A DNA stretch of 64,000 nucleotides from Ascaphus truei (Eukaryota; Chordata; Amphibia; Anura; Ascaphidae), in contig CM071568.1 in the NCBI GenBank assembly GCA_036426205.1, positions 51,930,040 to 51,994,039 of the forward strand, in the 5' to 3' direction. Position numbers and translations under genes: made by a program. Under the pieces are notes generated by a model that saw only the letters and a list, made by a program, of their open reading frames with translations, had not been told where the DNA came from and searched no databases. Of this stretch, positions 31,798 to 43,098 are shown piece by piece (the stretch's first letter is position 1; each line of letters starts with the position of its first letter).

Positions 31798-32360
31798 ACC
31801 ATATCCTATCATGCCAGAGAATCCTTGCTCCCTATTGGCTTTCTGGCATCCTCCTTGAGAAAGAACACTAGCTGTTCGAAACGCGTGGGAGGAGGTTCTT
31901 TTTGTTCTGTCTGTGGACCGTATCTGTTTTTATGTAGTTTAATAAAGTTTTTTTTACTTTATCTACTGGTGAGTACTGTACCCTTAAGAACCAGCTGCCT
32001 TTTTTGATCCTCTACCCTTTGTGCTACCATTTCCGGATCGGAGAGACCCCACGGAGGGAGGGTGCACCACGTAGGTACACCAAAGCCAGGAGAACGCCAG
32101 GGAACAGTGATTGATCATGAGTACGTGGGTGCTCCACTTTGATATTGTTGGGGAGTTTCATTGCCGCTTCTCAAGGCTACCTACCCCCGATACCCTGACG
32201 GTTACCTCCTTTACCAGGCTGATGTTAACTCCACATGCTCCACATTACAATCTGATTTCTATTGGGATATGGCGCAGCAGGTTCCTAGAGCTAAGTAGAC
32301 TGTTTTCCTATACTATATCCTATCATGCTAGAGAATCCTTGCTCCCCATTGGCACCCTGG
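31798..32360 (+). repeat. PLE-type terminal repeat with direct repeats
   Basis: A segment of about 55 bp at 31799-31850 (atatcctatcatgccagaga and onward) recurs at 32318-32372 with few changes. Between them lie a hammerhead-like core (31846-31890), taataaagt at 31940, and ctactggtgagtact at 31963. The arrangement fits a PLE terminal repeat bounded by part of a second copy. Confidence 0.6.
31846..31893 (+). ncRNA. Hammerhead-like sequence, degenerate
   Basis: CTTGAGA in place of CTGANGA (31854-31860), stem II GAACA/TGTTC, GAAA (31878-31881), ACGCGT and then G where a non-G is required. Stem I is strong if one base is skipped (tcctc against gagga). Probably a fossil. Confidence 0.45.
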
Positions 32361-32449
32361 CATCAGGTGGTTGCCCCTAAGGCTAGTGGGACTTGTAGTT
32401 CCCCGCCAAAGAGCCTTCTCTGACTGGCTGTGCTTTGCGCGCTTCTTAC

Positions 32450-33840
32450 TGCGCATGCGTGACTATCTGTTTATTAATAGTAATCTACTCAGACAAGAGC
32501 CTTAGTACCCAGCAATGCCCTGTACTTCCCCAGTTTTTATTTAAGTATAATTCCATGACAAATTTACATTTTGGCTCATATTTACTGACAGATGCACTGC
32601 CTATTAAATATGACCCTCAATGTAATTTATTTCTTAAAACTTGCTTTATGATTTATTTAATAAAAATACAAAAGATTGAGCTACATTATGACTTTTGTTA
32701 AAGGTTCTACTATCCGTATTGTCCTGAGAAATTTAGATTTGTTTTAGGTTGTACTTATGTTACCTTTTTTAAAGGACTCTTGTAGAAGAAACCTATGTGG
32801 TTTAAAATGCCCTTTACACTATAATTGCATATATGAAGAACCATTATGTTGGTCCCATAAAAGATATTATAACCTACGATGAATATTGCCATTCAATAGT
32901 ACTGGGATTATTTGTGTTTCTAGTGTTCTACCAAGTAGGGTGTAAAGTGTATCACCATAGCTACATACCAAAGAAAAGAAGTGAATATGAAACATGAAAT
33001 TTAAAGAAAGTCTCTATTAAAATACAATAATTGCTTGTAGCATTAGAGGTTAAAAAAGATGACTCCGTTGAGATTATAACTTAATTACAAACTAACTTTC
33101 TGAATGTTGAAGACGTTAAATGAAATGCTTGGCTCTACCACCTTCCACAGTTTGAGAGCTCAGCTGTTTTACTACAAGGAACGGCTGCCAAGTTTACGCA
33201 GTGTGTGCACATTTATTACGCTTATAATTAATAGGCCCTGTGCTTGCTAAGTTTTTGGAAAGCAGCTCACTGCCTGCCCAGGTAATGCCTTCTGACAACG
33301 TTTTGAAGAATGATTATGTCATCTGGCAGCATTTTAGAAAAAAAATAGTGTTTTTTTGTAATGCATAGCATTGCCATATGGCATGTGAGCAGAATCAGCC
33401 GTATTGCACAGACAGGCATTGGATAATATCCCACAGCACTTGGAAAAGAATATAGTTTTGTTGCCAAAATGTGGACTCTGTTAATCTCCTATTATTGTGA
33501 AGAAACCAATTCATCTGTATTAATTATAAACAATTTTTAATTACTTCAGTAAGAGCTCATTATGTACATATTGGTTGCCAACCCAAGTGTTTGAAGCCTG
33601 TAAAGCATTTAACAAAAAAAATAGGCTTACAAATAACAGTTATTTATATTTTATTGAACAGCATAAACTGATAACATGTTTTTTGCCTGCATGTGGCCAC
33701 ATTCTGTACACATCAAAATTATTGTGTAAGAAATGAGAGCAAATACATTCCTATGCTTTACATTGCAAGTAAAAACAGATACAGAAATCATCGTTATGGA
33801 AATTAATAAAGGGTGATAATGAAGAACCTTAAAAACGCAT
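32450..33840. other. Unassigned AT-rich DNA
   Basis: No repeat partner, coding frame or RNA motif seen in this 1.4 kb. Confidence 0.5.
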
Positions 33841-33933
33841 ATATAACACATAACACGTTAACCAACATGAGTGACATATATATATATATATAATACATAC
33901 AACATGAGTGACATATATATATATTGACATATT

Positions 33934-34372
33934 ATGTCCATAATTTGGGAGGTGAGTGACATTGGAAGCTCAAAATAGTTGCGTTGACCTACAAATCCGC
34001 TCCAGAATGTCCAGTGAAAATTTTGTTGTGCTATGTGGTGCCGTTTGTGAGATTTCGATGCTAGTGACATACAAACAAACAGACAACAGAATTATAGTAT
34101 TTATATATATATATAGATATATATAATATAATATATATATATATATAGAATATATAGATATAGAGATATATATATATATATATATATCTATATATATATA
34201 TATATATACTATAATTCTGTTGTCTGTTTGTTTGTATGTCACTAGCATTGAAATCTCACAAACGGCACCACATAGCACAACAAAATTTTCACTGGACATT
34301 CTGCAGCGGTTTTGTAGGTCAACGCAACTATTTTGAGCTTCCAATGTCACTCACCTCCCAAATTATGGACAT
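33934..34372. mobile_element. Palindromic fold-back element with AT core
   Basis: Arms 33934-34101 and 34206-34372 are about 167 bp each and nearly identical inverted copies (starting tgtccataatttgggaggtg). The 104-bp centre is almost pure (AT)n with gatata interruptions. The two arms differ at only a few sites (tcgatg/cattga; cgctcc/ctgcag), so the insertion is young or the arms are kept alike by conversion. No TSD identified. Confidence 0.88.
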
Positions 34373-34399
34373 TCTAAGTTTCCATCGGGTGTCCAGCAA

Positions 34400-35770
34400 A
34401 TCTGTTAGAGCAGGAAAAGACAAGAAAAAAACAGCGCACAACGCATATAGTGAAGTAGGTTCAATAAAAGTGATATATTGTAGGAGTAATAAATCTGCGT
34501 ACATCAAATAAAATCAGATAAGCATTTCATGTGTATTAACATGAGTTACCAGATGCCGGAACACCGATGGCAGCAGGAGCAGTCTCTCACTTAATGCCTC
34601 TGATGGTGACCAGCTCGAGCCTCTGTAGCAAAATCTTTGCAGTTGTATTCTCACCAAGGGTCACTTGGGAACCTCCTTCAGCACCGCTGCAGTGTCATCT
34701 GACCCCTCACTTCCGAGATAGAAAGCCTCAGTGAGGAAACGGTGAAGCCCCACAAGCACGCTTGCAGACAGCTGCTCGACGTGATCTCCGGTGAGCCGCC
34801 AGACACTAAGGTCCGTCACTAAAAACAAATGCTAGATGGAGCTCTACTAAGCCCAATGAAACAGTGAAGTGAATAAATAAATCAATAAAACAGTGAAGTG
34901 ATTAAATAAATCAATAGTGATACATTTTCAGTGAGTGTAAATCGTGAATACAAAGGTAAAAACCACTTATCACTCGACCCTGCAGAAAAGACTGTTTCAA
35001 GAGTCTGAAGGTGCACTGTTGATCGAATTCCAGGGGAGCGTCGTGGATACCCCAAAAAAATAAAATATGGATAGTGTATTACAGTAACAAAGTGTCAATA
35101 AAAGTATAAGGGGTTGCCAAATCACTACTCACAAACGAAGTAGATTTTAAAGCATTGAATCTGTCTGGAACCGTGAATCATCCCAGTCAGGTACGGTATA
35201 AACGGTCAGCAATCTCATGAAAAAGAGAAAAACAGCCATGGTGCAGATAGAATAACAAAGTTTATAAATAAAGGTCACGAATGGAGGCTTACATAGATCT
35301 TAAAAGTAAAGGCAGTAGTGTGGTGGTGAGAGTTTGCGACACACTAAAGACCCAGCTGTATTATACAAAAAACAAAAGAACATATATTTACTTTTAACCA
35401 TAAAGTCACATTTTTAACTCTACTACACTATGTGCATTGTGCGCCTTGTGCTTTTGTTTTTTGTCTAGTTCCTGGGGTGTCGAGCCACCCCCAAGAAAGG
35501 CCGCAGACCCACGATTAGTGCAAGATCCACATTTAAGGTCCACAACATTGTTTGTTTAATCACGGTGCACTGTTCACTCGATATTTGCTGTTCACTAGTT
35601 ATTAGCTGCGCACTGTCACTTTTTTCTCCAACTGTATTATACTGCCTTTACTTTTAAGATCTATGTAAGCCTTAAGCCTCCATTCGTGACCTTTATTTAT
35701 AAACTTTGTTATTCTATCTGCACCATGGCTGTTTTCTCTTTTTCATGAGATTGCTGTTCGTTTATACAGT
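34400..35770. mobile_element. PLE-type fragment with inverted terminal repeats
   Basis: Arms 35198-35316 and 35641-35765 are inverted copies separated by 324 bp (left arm starts taaacggtcagcaatctcat). This repeats the hairpin plan at the 5' end of PLE1, in a different PLE family. 34400-35197 is unassigned sequence with CpG-containing blocks. No coding region remains. Confidence 0.6.
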
Positions 35771-35774
35771 TTAT

Positions 35775-35855
35775 GATAATGGTGAAAGGCAGGGTTGAAG
35801 ACCTGTCTAAGACATGCAAATGAGCATAAAGTAATATTTCCATTTTATATATATA
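35775..35855. repeat. Fragment of the hammerhead-bearing repeat family
   Basis: gataatggtgaaaggcaggg to aagacatgcaaatgagcata matches 25860-25915. No hammerhead here. Confidence 0.75.
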
Positions 35856-35887
35856 TAGCGCTGCTTCCGCCCTCTGGGAGATCTTGC

Positions 35888-35902
35888 TAAAGCTACAGGT
35901 GT
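35888..35902. repeat. TSD of inserted PLE fragment, left copy
   Basis: taaagctacaggtgt, repeated exactly at 37002-37016. Confidence 0.9.
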
Positions 35903-37001
35903 AGAAAAATGAGAGAAAAAGCACCCCAAGGAGAGCACTCATCCACTCTAGATCACAGAGACACTAGTGGATGAACAGTAATGTATGTAGTGGGTGAGGA
36001 ATGATTAATTTAAAACACACTTTATTGAGGAGTAAATAACTAAAATAAAATAAAATTGGAGCGCTCAAGAATCAGGCTAATGTGATTCAAGTGAGGCCAA
36101 TAAATCAGCGAAATTAAAAATGATACAGATGCAGCAGTAATGATTACCAATAAACTATCCTCATGGGACAGAGGGTAGTGTAAGTGCAGTGACTGTGGTA
36201 ATGTTCCAATGCTGTGTATTTCCTCTTGCCCACCTGACAAGAATATAAGGTAGCCACTTAGTATGGTATAATACTGACACTCATAGTATAGTTGAATATC
36301 TGACACCATAACACAGTGTTTAACCTCCAGGCTATAGGACTCTGAGTGAAATCTATAGCGTGTCCAAATATTATGCTCACTTAGACCAAGATAGAAAATA
36401 TGTCTATGTATAGGGCTAGTCTTAAACCCTTATGCAAATAGCTATGTGGAAATAGCACAGTTCTTATATATATGCTCAGCCTTGCAACTCCTAAATGATA
36501 GTTACAGACTGTAGGTCTGCCTGTCAAAGGTATGTACTCAAAAGGAGTGGATTACTTAGTCTGGACAGAATGTCATACAGGTGGGTAGGAACCGGAGCTA
36601 CTCAAACAGTGCACAAGTAGTGCCTGTTGAAACATGAAAATCCGGTAATTCAAATAGTAACCTGCATCCATTCATGTACAGCAGCCCAGGTGGAGGAGCA
36701 TAGTAGCGTAACCAAGTTTGTATCTAATAACTCTGAGGCTGCCGACTCGATAGTTTAAATTGCATTTTACTGCAAACACATAGCTGCTGGAACAGAGCTA
36801 CGAGGTGCGGGCGCACTCCAGTATCAAGCACAGGTCCCGTCCCTTGGACGTGATGACGTCACATGCCGACGTACGTTTCGCTGTGCGCTTTGTCAAGGCT
36901 GGATTATTATTACCCCTGATTGTAGCACCGTCACTCCCATACAATACTCCATAGCAGTAGCGAGGGTCCCCTCCCCCTTCCCCAGTCCCTTTCCCTTACG
37001 T
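35903..37001 (-). mobile_element. 1.1-kb PLE-type insertion
   Basis: Flanked by an exact 15-bp TSD. Near its right end, on the minus strand, is a hammerhead-like core: CTTGACA (36897-36891), stem II CGC/GCG, GAAA (36879-36876), then ACGTACGTC. No coding frames. It is a non-autonomous or truncated PLE copy. Confidence 0.72.
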
Positions 37002-37016
37002 TAAAGCTACAGGTGT
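37002..37016. repeat. TSD of inserted PLE fragment, right copy
   Basis: taaagctacaggtgt, identical to 35888-35902. Confidence 0.9.
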
Positions 37017-37922
37017 CATGGTGCTTGTTACCTTGGAGGGTTCAGGAGAGATGAGCATCCGCGATGGAAAGGGGAAACAGGACAGGCTTTTGGTGATCCT
37101 TCAGGTTCTTCTCATGGTGTCAGCGCCTCAAGTCATAGCAGGCTCCAGGTGTACTGGAGACTGTCCCCACCATGATAGTCTTCTCTCTTACCTCTACCCA
37201 ATAGACTGTAACTTAGCAGAAGTATATAAAACAGGATCCTTTATTGAGGCAGCCACTGCAGTTGTCATTACAGCATATGCATAGGGTTTTCAGGATAAGT
37301 CCTAGGGCACTGGATGGTACCTGGTTTCTCTTAATTGCGGCCTTACAGTCTATTTGACCTTTTCACCTCACCCCCATAAGGGGCTGAGCATGTCTCACTC
37401 CCAGCTGGGAGGAACTAGAACTGCATGTCTCTACCCCAGAGGAGAAAAGCTCAACTGACTATAATTTAGAACACTTCCTCCCTAAGGCACAGAGGGGGAG
37501 GGCACAAGGTCTGCGCCATGATTGGCTGCACACAGACCCAGTTTCACCTCCACCCTGTCACTCAGAGAGGCAGCATGAAGGGGGTTAACCCCACAGGATA
37601 GCCTGACACTGCCTGTAGCTACTAGGACTTACGTAACAGGAGACAGAAAGTATAGCTTGGACCAGCCATGGCTATATATACACACACTGTTCTGGTTATA
37701 ATGCATACATAGAATAGGCATATTGAAACTACAGGGGATAGCAGATAATAAAGTTGGGACAGAAAACTGGTGGAAGTACAAGTCCAAAAAATAAAACATT
37801 TGGCATCAGTAGTTCATGCAATTCCAGTAAATGCCAAATAATGTCATTTAACAATTTATTAATTTACTCACATTAGTAGAAAAATCAACGAACAAAAACA
37901 CATAGGGCTGAATAAACACATA

Positions 37923-38382
37923 GGGCCAGATACACAAAGCTCTATTAAGGTAATGTTAGGCCTTACCCCTTACCACATATCTTCAAAGGCCAATAATATA
38001 ATGTTAAGTCATGTTTTCCACTGGAAAGAGCATTGCATTAATATAACGGCTGTTAGTGATAGTGACATGCAAAAGAGGCATTTCCCCTAACAGGGCATAT
38101 CCACTAAAGTCCGCTAAGGTTAACTCGGGGACGTAATGTTACGTTAGTTAGGTCCTACCGATAAACATGTTTCAGGGACTGGATGGGAGTCAGGCTAAGA
38201 CATATTTAACATCATGCTAACGCGACGTTGCTCTTCACTAAGGTGATGTATACCCTAAGCTAATGAGATAAACAACAGCTATTTTTACATATAATTAGCT
38301 TTGTGAAAAATAACGTCCATGAATAATTTTTGTAACGTGACATAATAAGCCCTGAGTTAACAGAGTTTTGTGGATCTGGTCC
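37923..38382. mobile_element. TIR DNA transposon (family B), non-autonomous
   Basis: The left end gggccagatacacaaagctc and inverted right end ggaccagatccacaaaactc give TIRs of 20 bp or more with 4 mismatches. The interior is AT-rich with taacg words and has no frame. Other copies are at 27060-27220 (right end) and 48350-49465. Confidence 0.75.
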
Positions 38383-38384
38383 AT

Positions 38385-39780
38385 AGACCTATGAAAATCT
38401 GTCAAGGAATCAAACTCAGTTCAAATCCATTATCTTTTTTTTTCCAAGTCTCTTCCTTCACCTGCTTTGTTTCATTTGTTTCATATTCTCTCCTATTTGT
38501 CTCATTTATCCTTCTTGTTTTCCTCCATTTCTTTTTTTCCTTGTTCTCCCTTCCCCTCTCTGTTTGTGTTTCTTCTCTGTCTGTTATGCTTTGTACCTTC
38601 TTGTCTTTCTCCTCTATTTATTTTCTTCATTCTCCTATTCTAGGCTTATTTCCCCAGTACACGGCATTTTCAACACAAAAAAATGTCAAATGTTTAGTGC
38701 ATGGTTGAGTCAAACAATTGCACTGGTATAACAGGTCCAGTCATCAACTTATTGGAGACTGCAGAAAAAAATATCTTTTTTATGTTGGTGTATTAGGAGG
38801 ACTGTTTTGAGTAGAGACTGTCAGAGTACATGCACCCCTAATTTTGATTAGCGGAAGGGGAAGAAAAAAAAGGCATTGGGGATAAGTAAAAGAACGTTTG
38901 TGTGATTGTGTCCTCTTATTGAAGTTATTCCAGCTCTCAACCATCTTGCTACTGTTTGTTTTCTTTTGGGGGTAACGACTTTTTCTTATCAGCTTCCCTT
39001 TTCAACTCTGGTGCTTGGCTGTTATTTGGCAATTTATTGTACAATATCATGTTGATTATGAAAACGTTCTCCTGCATATGTGCTGTGACATTGCTGCATA
39101 CCAAGCATTACAAAAGGTTGTTTTGCCAATGAAGTGATGATCAGAGAACATCAGCTGCAAGATGCATATGCTATTTTCAATGTATAAATGCACTTTCTGT
39201 CTACTAATTAAAGCTTGTGTCAATGAGTAATGTGGGTAGTGGTTGCAGGAGAAGGTATAGGAGTTGTTACTTGGTTCAGTATTATGGATATATGTATCCA
39301 GGCAAATTTGGTTCAATTCTGGTGCAAATAAATATGGACCATATTCATAAAAAGGAAAAAAGCCTTGAAATCAATAGTTTTTTTTTTTTTCAATGATACA
39401 TCTGGTACAATTGTTTGACCCAAAATTGTATCACACTTGCCTTTCAAATCTGAGCATAATTCAAGCCAAAACATGAAAAGGTTCATCTCAAATTGATTTT
39501 ATTCCATATTTTTTTACAAATCCAAAACCTATCGAGTTACGGCAAAACTAGAACAAAAACACCAATTATTTTTAAACCGGAACCACAACAAGCGTGAAAA
39601 TGCCCAGACTTAATATATCCGAATTATAATACTTGGTAATAGTGTTAAGAAATATACGATGCTGTTAATTCACCCTTATTCAGCTTGAGTTTAGCATGAT
39701 AAAGATTAGACAGAAGATTAGACAGAAGATTTGTGGCTACATCAGCTGATCATAATTCTTCTGCCACAATTTCAGGCATA
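38385..39780. other. Mostly unassigned DNA with a pyrimidine-rich tract
   Basis: 38425-38640 is strongly TC-rich; its open frame is compositional. A gtcaaacaattgcactgg block at 38711 has an inverted partner near 39400-39420, a possible weak TIR pair. Otherwise nothing recognised. Confidence 0.45.
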
Positions 39781-39793
39781 CATATAAAGTATA

Positions 39794-40457
39794 TGTAATC
39801 ATGCCTGGTCTGGTCCTGAAATGTAAGTCCTGTAAGTGCAGGCAGTGTCAGGCACCTTGAGTGACAGGAGTGAAAGTGGGACAGGTTCTGTGTTCTGCCC
39901 AATCAGGGGCTCAGACCTTGTACCCTCCCCTTCTGTACTAGGGAAGAGGCAAACCTAAATTGAGTCAGTTAGTGAGTACTCTAGCTATGGAGTAAGTACT
40001 CTGAGTTGCTGTCTCGTCCTGTGGGGTGGGACTATATGATCAGTCCCATAAGACGCTTTCAATAAGCAAGGCCTAAATCCTCAGCTCTGACCAAGGGACC
40101 ATCCAGAGGTCTCTGATCCAAGATAATAAGTATACATCCGGTATAAATCTTTATGCTGTATGCTGTGACTGGATAAAGATGTTCCTGTTTTACTACACTC
40201 CTGGCCTTAGTCTGCAGTCCATCAGGGGGTAGTATATGATTGTTCTTCTGCAGGGACTGCCTCCAGCACTACTGGATCCTGTTGAAGATGGAGACGCTAG
40301 CACCCAAAGAAAGAACTATGCAGTGATCTCCAAAAGCCTGTCCTGTTTCCCCAACATCGGTGGAAAGTCTGCTCTCCTGCAAGGCAACAGGTTAAGCGCA
40401 CCACTATACACCTAGTAACTGACAAATATCACATAGGTGGGGGGAAGCAGCGTTACA
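39794..40457 (+). repeat. 5' LTR of the truncated element
   Basis: Its 3' 165 bp (aaagaactatgcagtgatct through gcagcgttaca) recur at 41635-41799. TATA-like tataaatctt at 40142. Confidence 0.78.
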
Positions 40458-40459
40458 TT

Positions 40460-40477
40460 TGGAGGCGCTGCTGAGAT
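40460..40477 (+). promoter_or_regulatory. Primer binding site
   Basis: TGGAGGCGCTGCTGAGAT follows the LTR by two bases. The TGG start and position fit a tRNA primer site; the tRNA is not identified. Similar tggaggcgctgc sequences occur at 47033, 63395 and, inverted, near 63980. Confidence 0.65.
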
Positions 40478-40529
40478 ACTATCAGGACAGGCTTTTAGAG
40501 TGGCACATCCCAAAAAGGATGAAGAAAGG

Positions 40530-40960
40530 GGGGGGGGACATCTCCCTGAGGCTACACCAGGGATGTGGTTGCCTAAAATCCCTTATTATGAGACTAAAGC
40601 TGGGGACAGGTCACTAAGGCTACACCAGGGACCCTGTGCACCCATTCATCACAATGATGATGGGCAGGGGGGGACAGCTCTCCGAGGTGCCACCGGGGAG
40701 GCTGTTACCTGACCCTTACTAAAAGGACATTTTGGGACGGGCCTCTGAGGTGTCACCAGGGACCCCGTGCAGCCATTCACTACACATGACGAAGACAGGG
40801 GGGACAGGTCCTTGATGCGACACCAAGGAAATTGTTGCACACCCCACACTAACTGATGAAGAAAGGTGGGGGCACTCACCTAAGGTGAACCCATGGAGAC
40901 TGCTGCCCAACAGTTGCTGCTAAGGGGAGATGGGGGCCCTTCACTGAGTTGGCATTGGGA
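40530..40960 (+). repeat. Imperfect tandem repeat in the leader
   Basis: Four to five copies of a roughly 100-bp unit built around ggggacaggtc/ctgaggc-type words, caccaggga and tgcacccattca. Frames here follow the repeat. Confidence 0.6.
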
Positions 40961-41322
40961 AGACGGTTGCCCACCCACCCCACTACTCAGTTCCTGTGCA
41001 ACGCATTCTGTATGTGTTGCCACCGTAATGCCATTTATTTCATAGAAAATGGTGGTTCCTGTCCAAGGGAACATACTGCCTGGACATTGCTGTACAAAAT
41101 GGCGGTTCCCGCCAAAAATCAGGACGGCATGGGGTTGTCTGCAAAAGTTGCAAGCCTTTTTTGCAAAAGAGCTGCAAGAACTCGGCGCCAAGGCTGGAGC
41201 CGCGCCCACCCACTCTGACTGGCTCAGAGTGTAGCCAAAGTCACGCCCTGTTACAGTGTGCTCCACTCTAAATTCCCCTGACTTGCTGCTATTCAAGATT
41301 ACTGTCGCAATCTGAGCTAACC

Positions 41323-41631
41323 ATGGCTGCCCTTAAAATCTCCAAGAATCAACTACCAGGGGGTAAACCTAGTAGTGGAAGTGGACAGACGGTACTTCAT
41401 CCGGTGTCGTTGCCCGCAGTGCAAATTTCCTGGTGGGGAAGCCATCCCCACAGCCCCATGTCAACAGTGCAGGGCCTACTATATGCGGCCAGCCAGCCTA
41501 CTACGAACTGCGTCTATCAAGGAGGAAGACCGGGCTGTCACACCAATCGGTGCGGCCCTTCCAGACCTCACATACGCAAAGGTGACTGCCCAGGGAGAGT
41601 CGGGTGCGCATCCACTGGTGGCATAGGACGG
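41323..41631 (+). pseudogene. Gag-like fragment with CxxC pairs
   Basis: Two overlapping frames suggest one protein with a frameshift near 41370: MAALKISKNQLPGGKPSS, then RYFIRCRCPQCKFPGG and APCQQCRAYYMRPAS. The two CxxC pairs spaced by about 15 residues suggest a zinc-binding element. No known Gag domain is recognised. The remainder (41560-41626) is truncated by the LTR remnant. Position shortly after the leader supports a Gag-type start. Confidence 0.45.
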
Positions 41632-42069
41632 GACTGGACACCCAAAAAAAGAACTATGCATTGATCTCCAAAAGTCTGTCCTGTTTCCCCAATACCATCG
41701 GCGGAACCTCAGCTCTCCTTCAAGCCAACAGGTAAAGCGCACCACTATACACCTAGTAACCGACAAATCTCCCATAGGGTGGGGGGAAGCAGCGTTACAT
41801 ATATTTAGTAGATAAAAATAGCAGAGAAAGCCTACTTTGTACTATTGTATTGTCACTGTGTATTGTGATCATAGGAATTGTGCTTTCAGGCCAATCTACA
41901 GAGGTAGCAGTGTTATTGCGCTCACTGGCGCATTATGATGGGATATTCTATGTTATCACTGCCATTGAATAACCTTTACTACATCTGAAGTATTATTAGC
42001 ATGTACACACTGTAATTAACATAGAATAATTTACACTTAGAAGTTAATGCAGAAATTAGCAGGGAATGA

Positions 42070-42490
42070 AACACAAAAGCGCACCGAGGGTCAAGATTTA
42101 ATTAAAACATGTTAGTAGTAGTAACAATAAAAACTTACATATAGGGGTAAGTACATCCAGTATTCAGGTGCAGAGGAAACAGTCCTGGTGGTGTCCTGGG
42201 CATAAAGAGATGGTGCAGAGGCTTACAAGGTAGACCCGCGCGCTGGGGCTGCCTGGCTCAGCACCATATAGTTCTTACTTCCGGGTTGCAGCTTCTCGCA
42301 GGACCCGTGAATAGTAGCCCGCCTCAAATGCCGGTTCCCCAGAGAAACTCACTCCGGCGTGCCGAAGGGTCTCTGGTTGTTGATGGGACAGCTGGGGGTA
42401 GGTACACCTGTGGGCTGACTACTAGCTGCACCGTAGGGCTTTCGCAACGCGTTTCACACAGTGTTGTGCTTCATCAGGCAATATTTTGGA
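42070..42490 (-). repeat. PLE2 3' terminal-repeat region
   Basis: GC-richer than its surroundings, with the hammerhead at 42442-42481. No second copy of this segment was found at the 5' end, as expected for a truncated copy. Confidence 0.6.
42442..42481 (-). ncRNA. Minimal type I hammerhead ribozyme of PLE2
   Basis: Minus strand: stem I TTGC/GCGA, core CTGATGA (42477-42471), stem II built from CACA/TGTG, GAAA (42455-42452), two-pair stem III ACGCGT, and U as the base before the predicted cleavage between 42446 and 42445. All core residues match consensus. Minimal stem III is characteristic of PLE hammerheads. Confidence 0.75.
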
Positions 42491-42779
42491 CACCTACGTG
42501 GGGGCCTTTTAAACAGTAATAATGGGTTCCCAATAGGGTAGAGAATTAGCCAATAGGAGTACATGCATAATAAATGCGATGCACTAACGAGGCTTAAAAG
42601 GTATTGTGAATGCAAACGGTATGCATTGAACCTTATATTAATAAAAACAAATAAATTTCATCAGCAATATATTAATAATTAAATAAAAGACACTGCAAAA
42701 AGCCACCCATGTAGATAATAACCCATAATTGATCATGTATAGGTATCACAGGATCACACTTGAATCACAAAGATACATG

Positions 42780-43085
42780 CAATAAATACATAAAAACACA
42801 TTGTAAATGGGGGATAGAAAGGAAGGGAAAGAGGTGAAGGGTTTAAATAGATAGAGTGAAGCAGATAAATGAGAGGAGAGAAGGAAGGATAATATAAAAA
42901 GAAAAAAGAGAGGGGGCGGGAAAGGGAGAGAAGGGTGAGATAAACTAGCAGGGGGGAAAAAAGAGTGAAGAAGAGGTAGAAAGAAGACAAAAGAAAAAGA
43001 AAGAGAGGAAAAAAGAAATGAAAAAGGGAGAAAGAAAAGGGGGGGGGGAAAGGGGAGGAAGGAGTGAGAGGGGGGGGAAAGTCCC
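42780..43085 (-). repeat. Polypurine/polypyrimidine tract
   Basis: About 300 bp almost entirely A and G on the plus strand. It lies in the 3' UTR of PLE2. Confidence 0.85.
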
Positions 43086-43098
43086 AGGGGTATAGGGA

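Larger units (their letters stand above)
35856..37690 (+). mobile_element. LTR (family L), interrupted by a PLE fragment
   Basis: The outer parts (35856-35902 and 37017-37690) correspond in order to the LTR at about 48389-49138: start with a g-ctgcttccgccct-type block, an internal tataaaacaggatcctttat (36x further, at 37225-37244), and an end with cagccatggcta. No internal region follows, so it is a solo LTR. Confidence 0.6.
39794..41799 (+). mobile_element. Truncated LTR retrotransposon
   Basis: A 664-bp 5' LTR (39794-40457, TGTAATC to GCGTTACA), a primer binding site, a tandem-repeat leader, a short gag-like frame, and the last 165 bp of a 3' LTR (about 41635-41799). A tata tetranucleotide flanks both ends (39790-39793, 41800-41803). 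The missing middle indicates a large internal deletion reaching into the 3' LTR. Confidence 0.75.

Noticed and set aside
38370..38708. 112-residue Phe/Ser/Leu-rich frame that looks like membrane segments
   Set aside because: Pyrimidine-rich low-complexity DNA; hydrophobicity comes from TTT/CTT/TCT codons.
38705..39425. Possible 700-bp TIR element (gtcaaacaattgcactgg and its inverted partner)
   Set aside because: Only about 20 bp of imperfect match, no TSD and no second copy.
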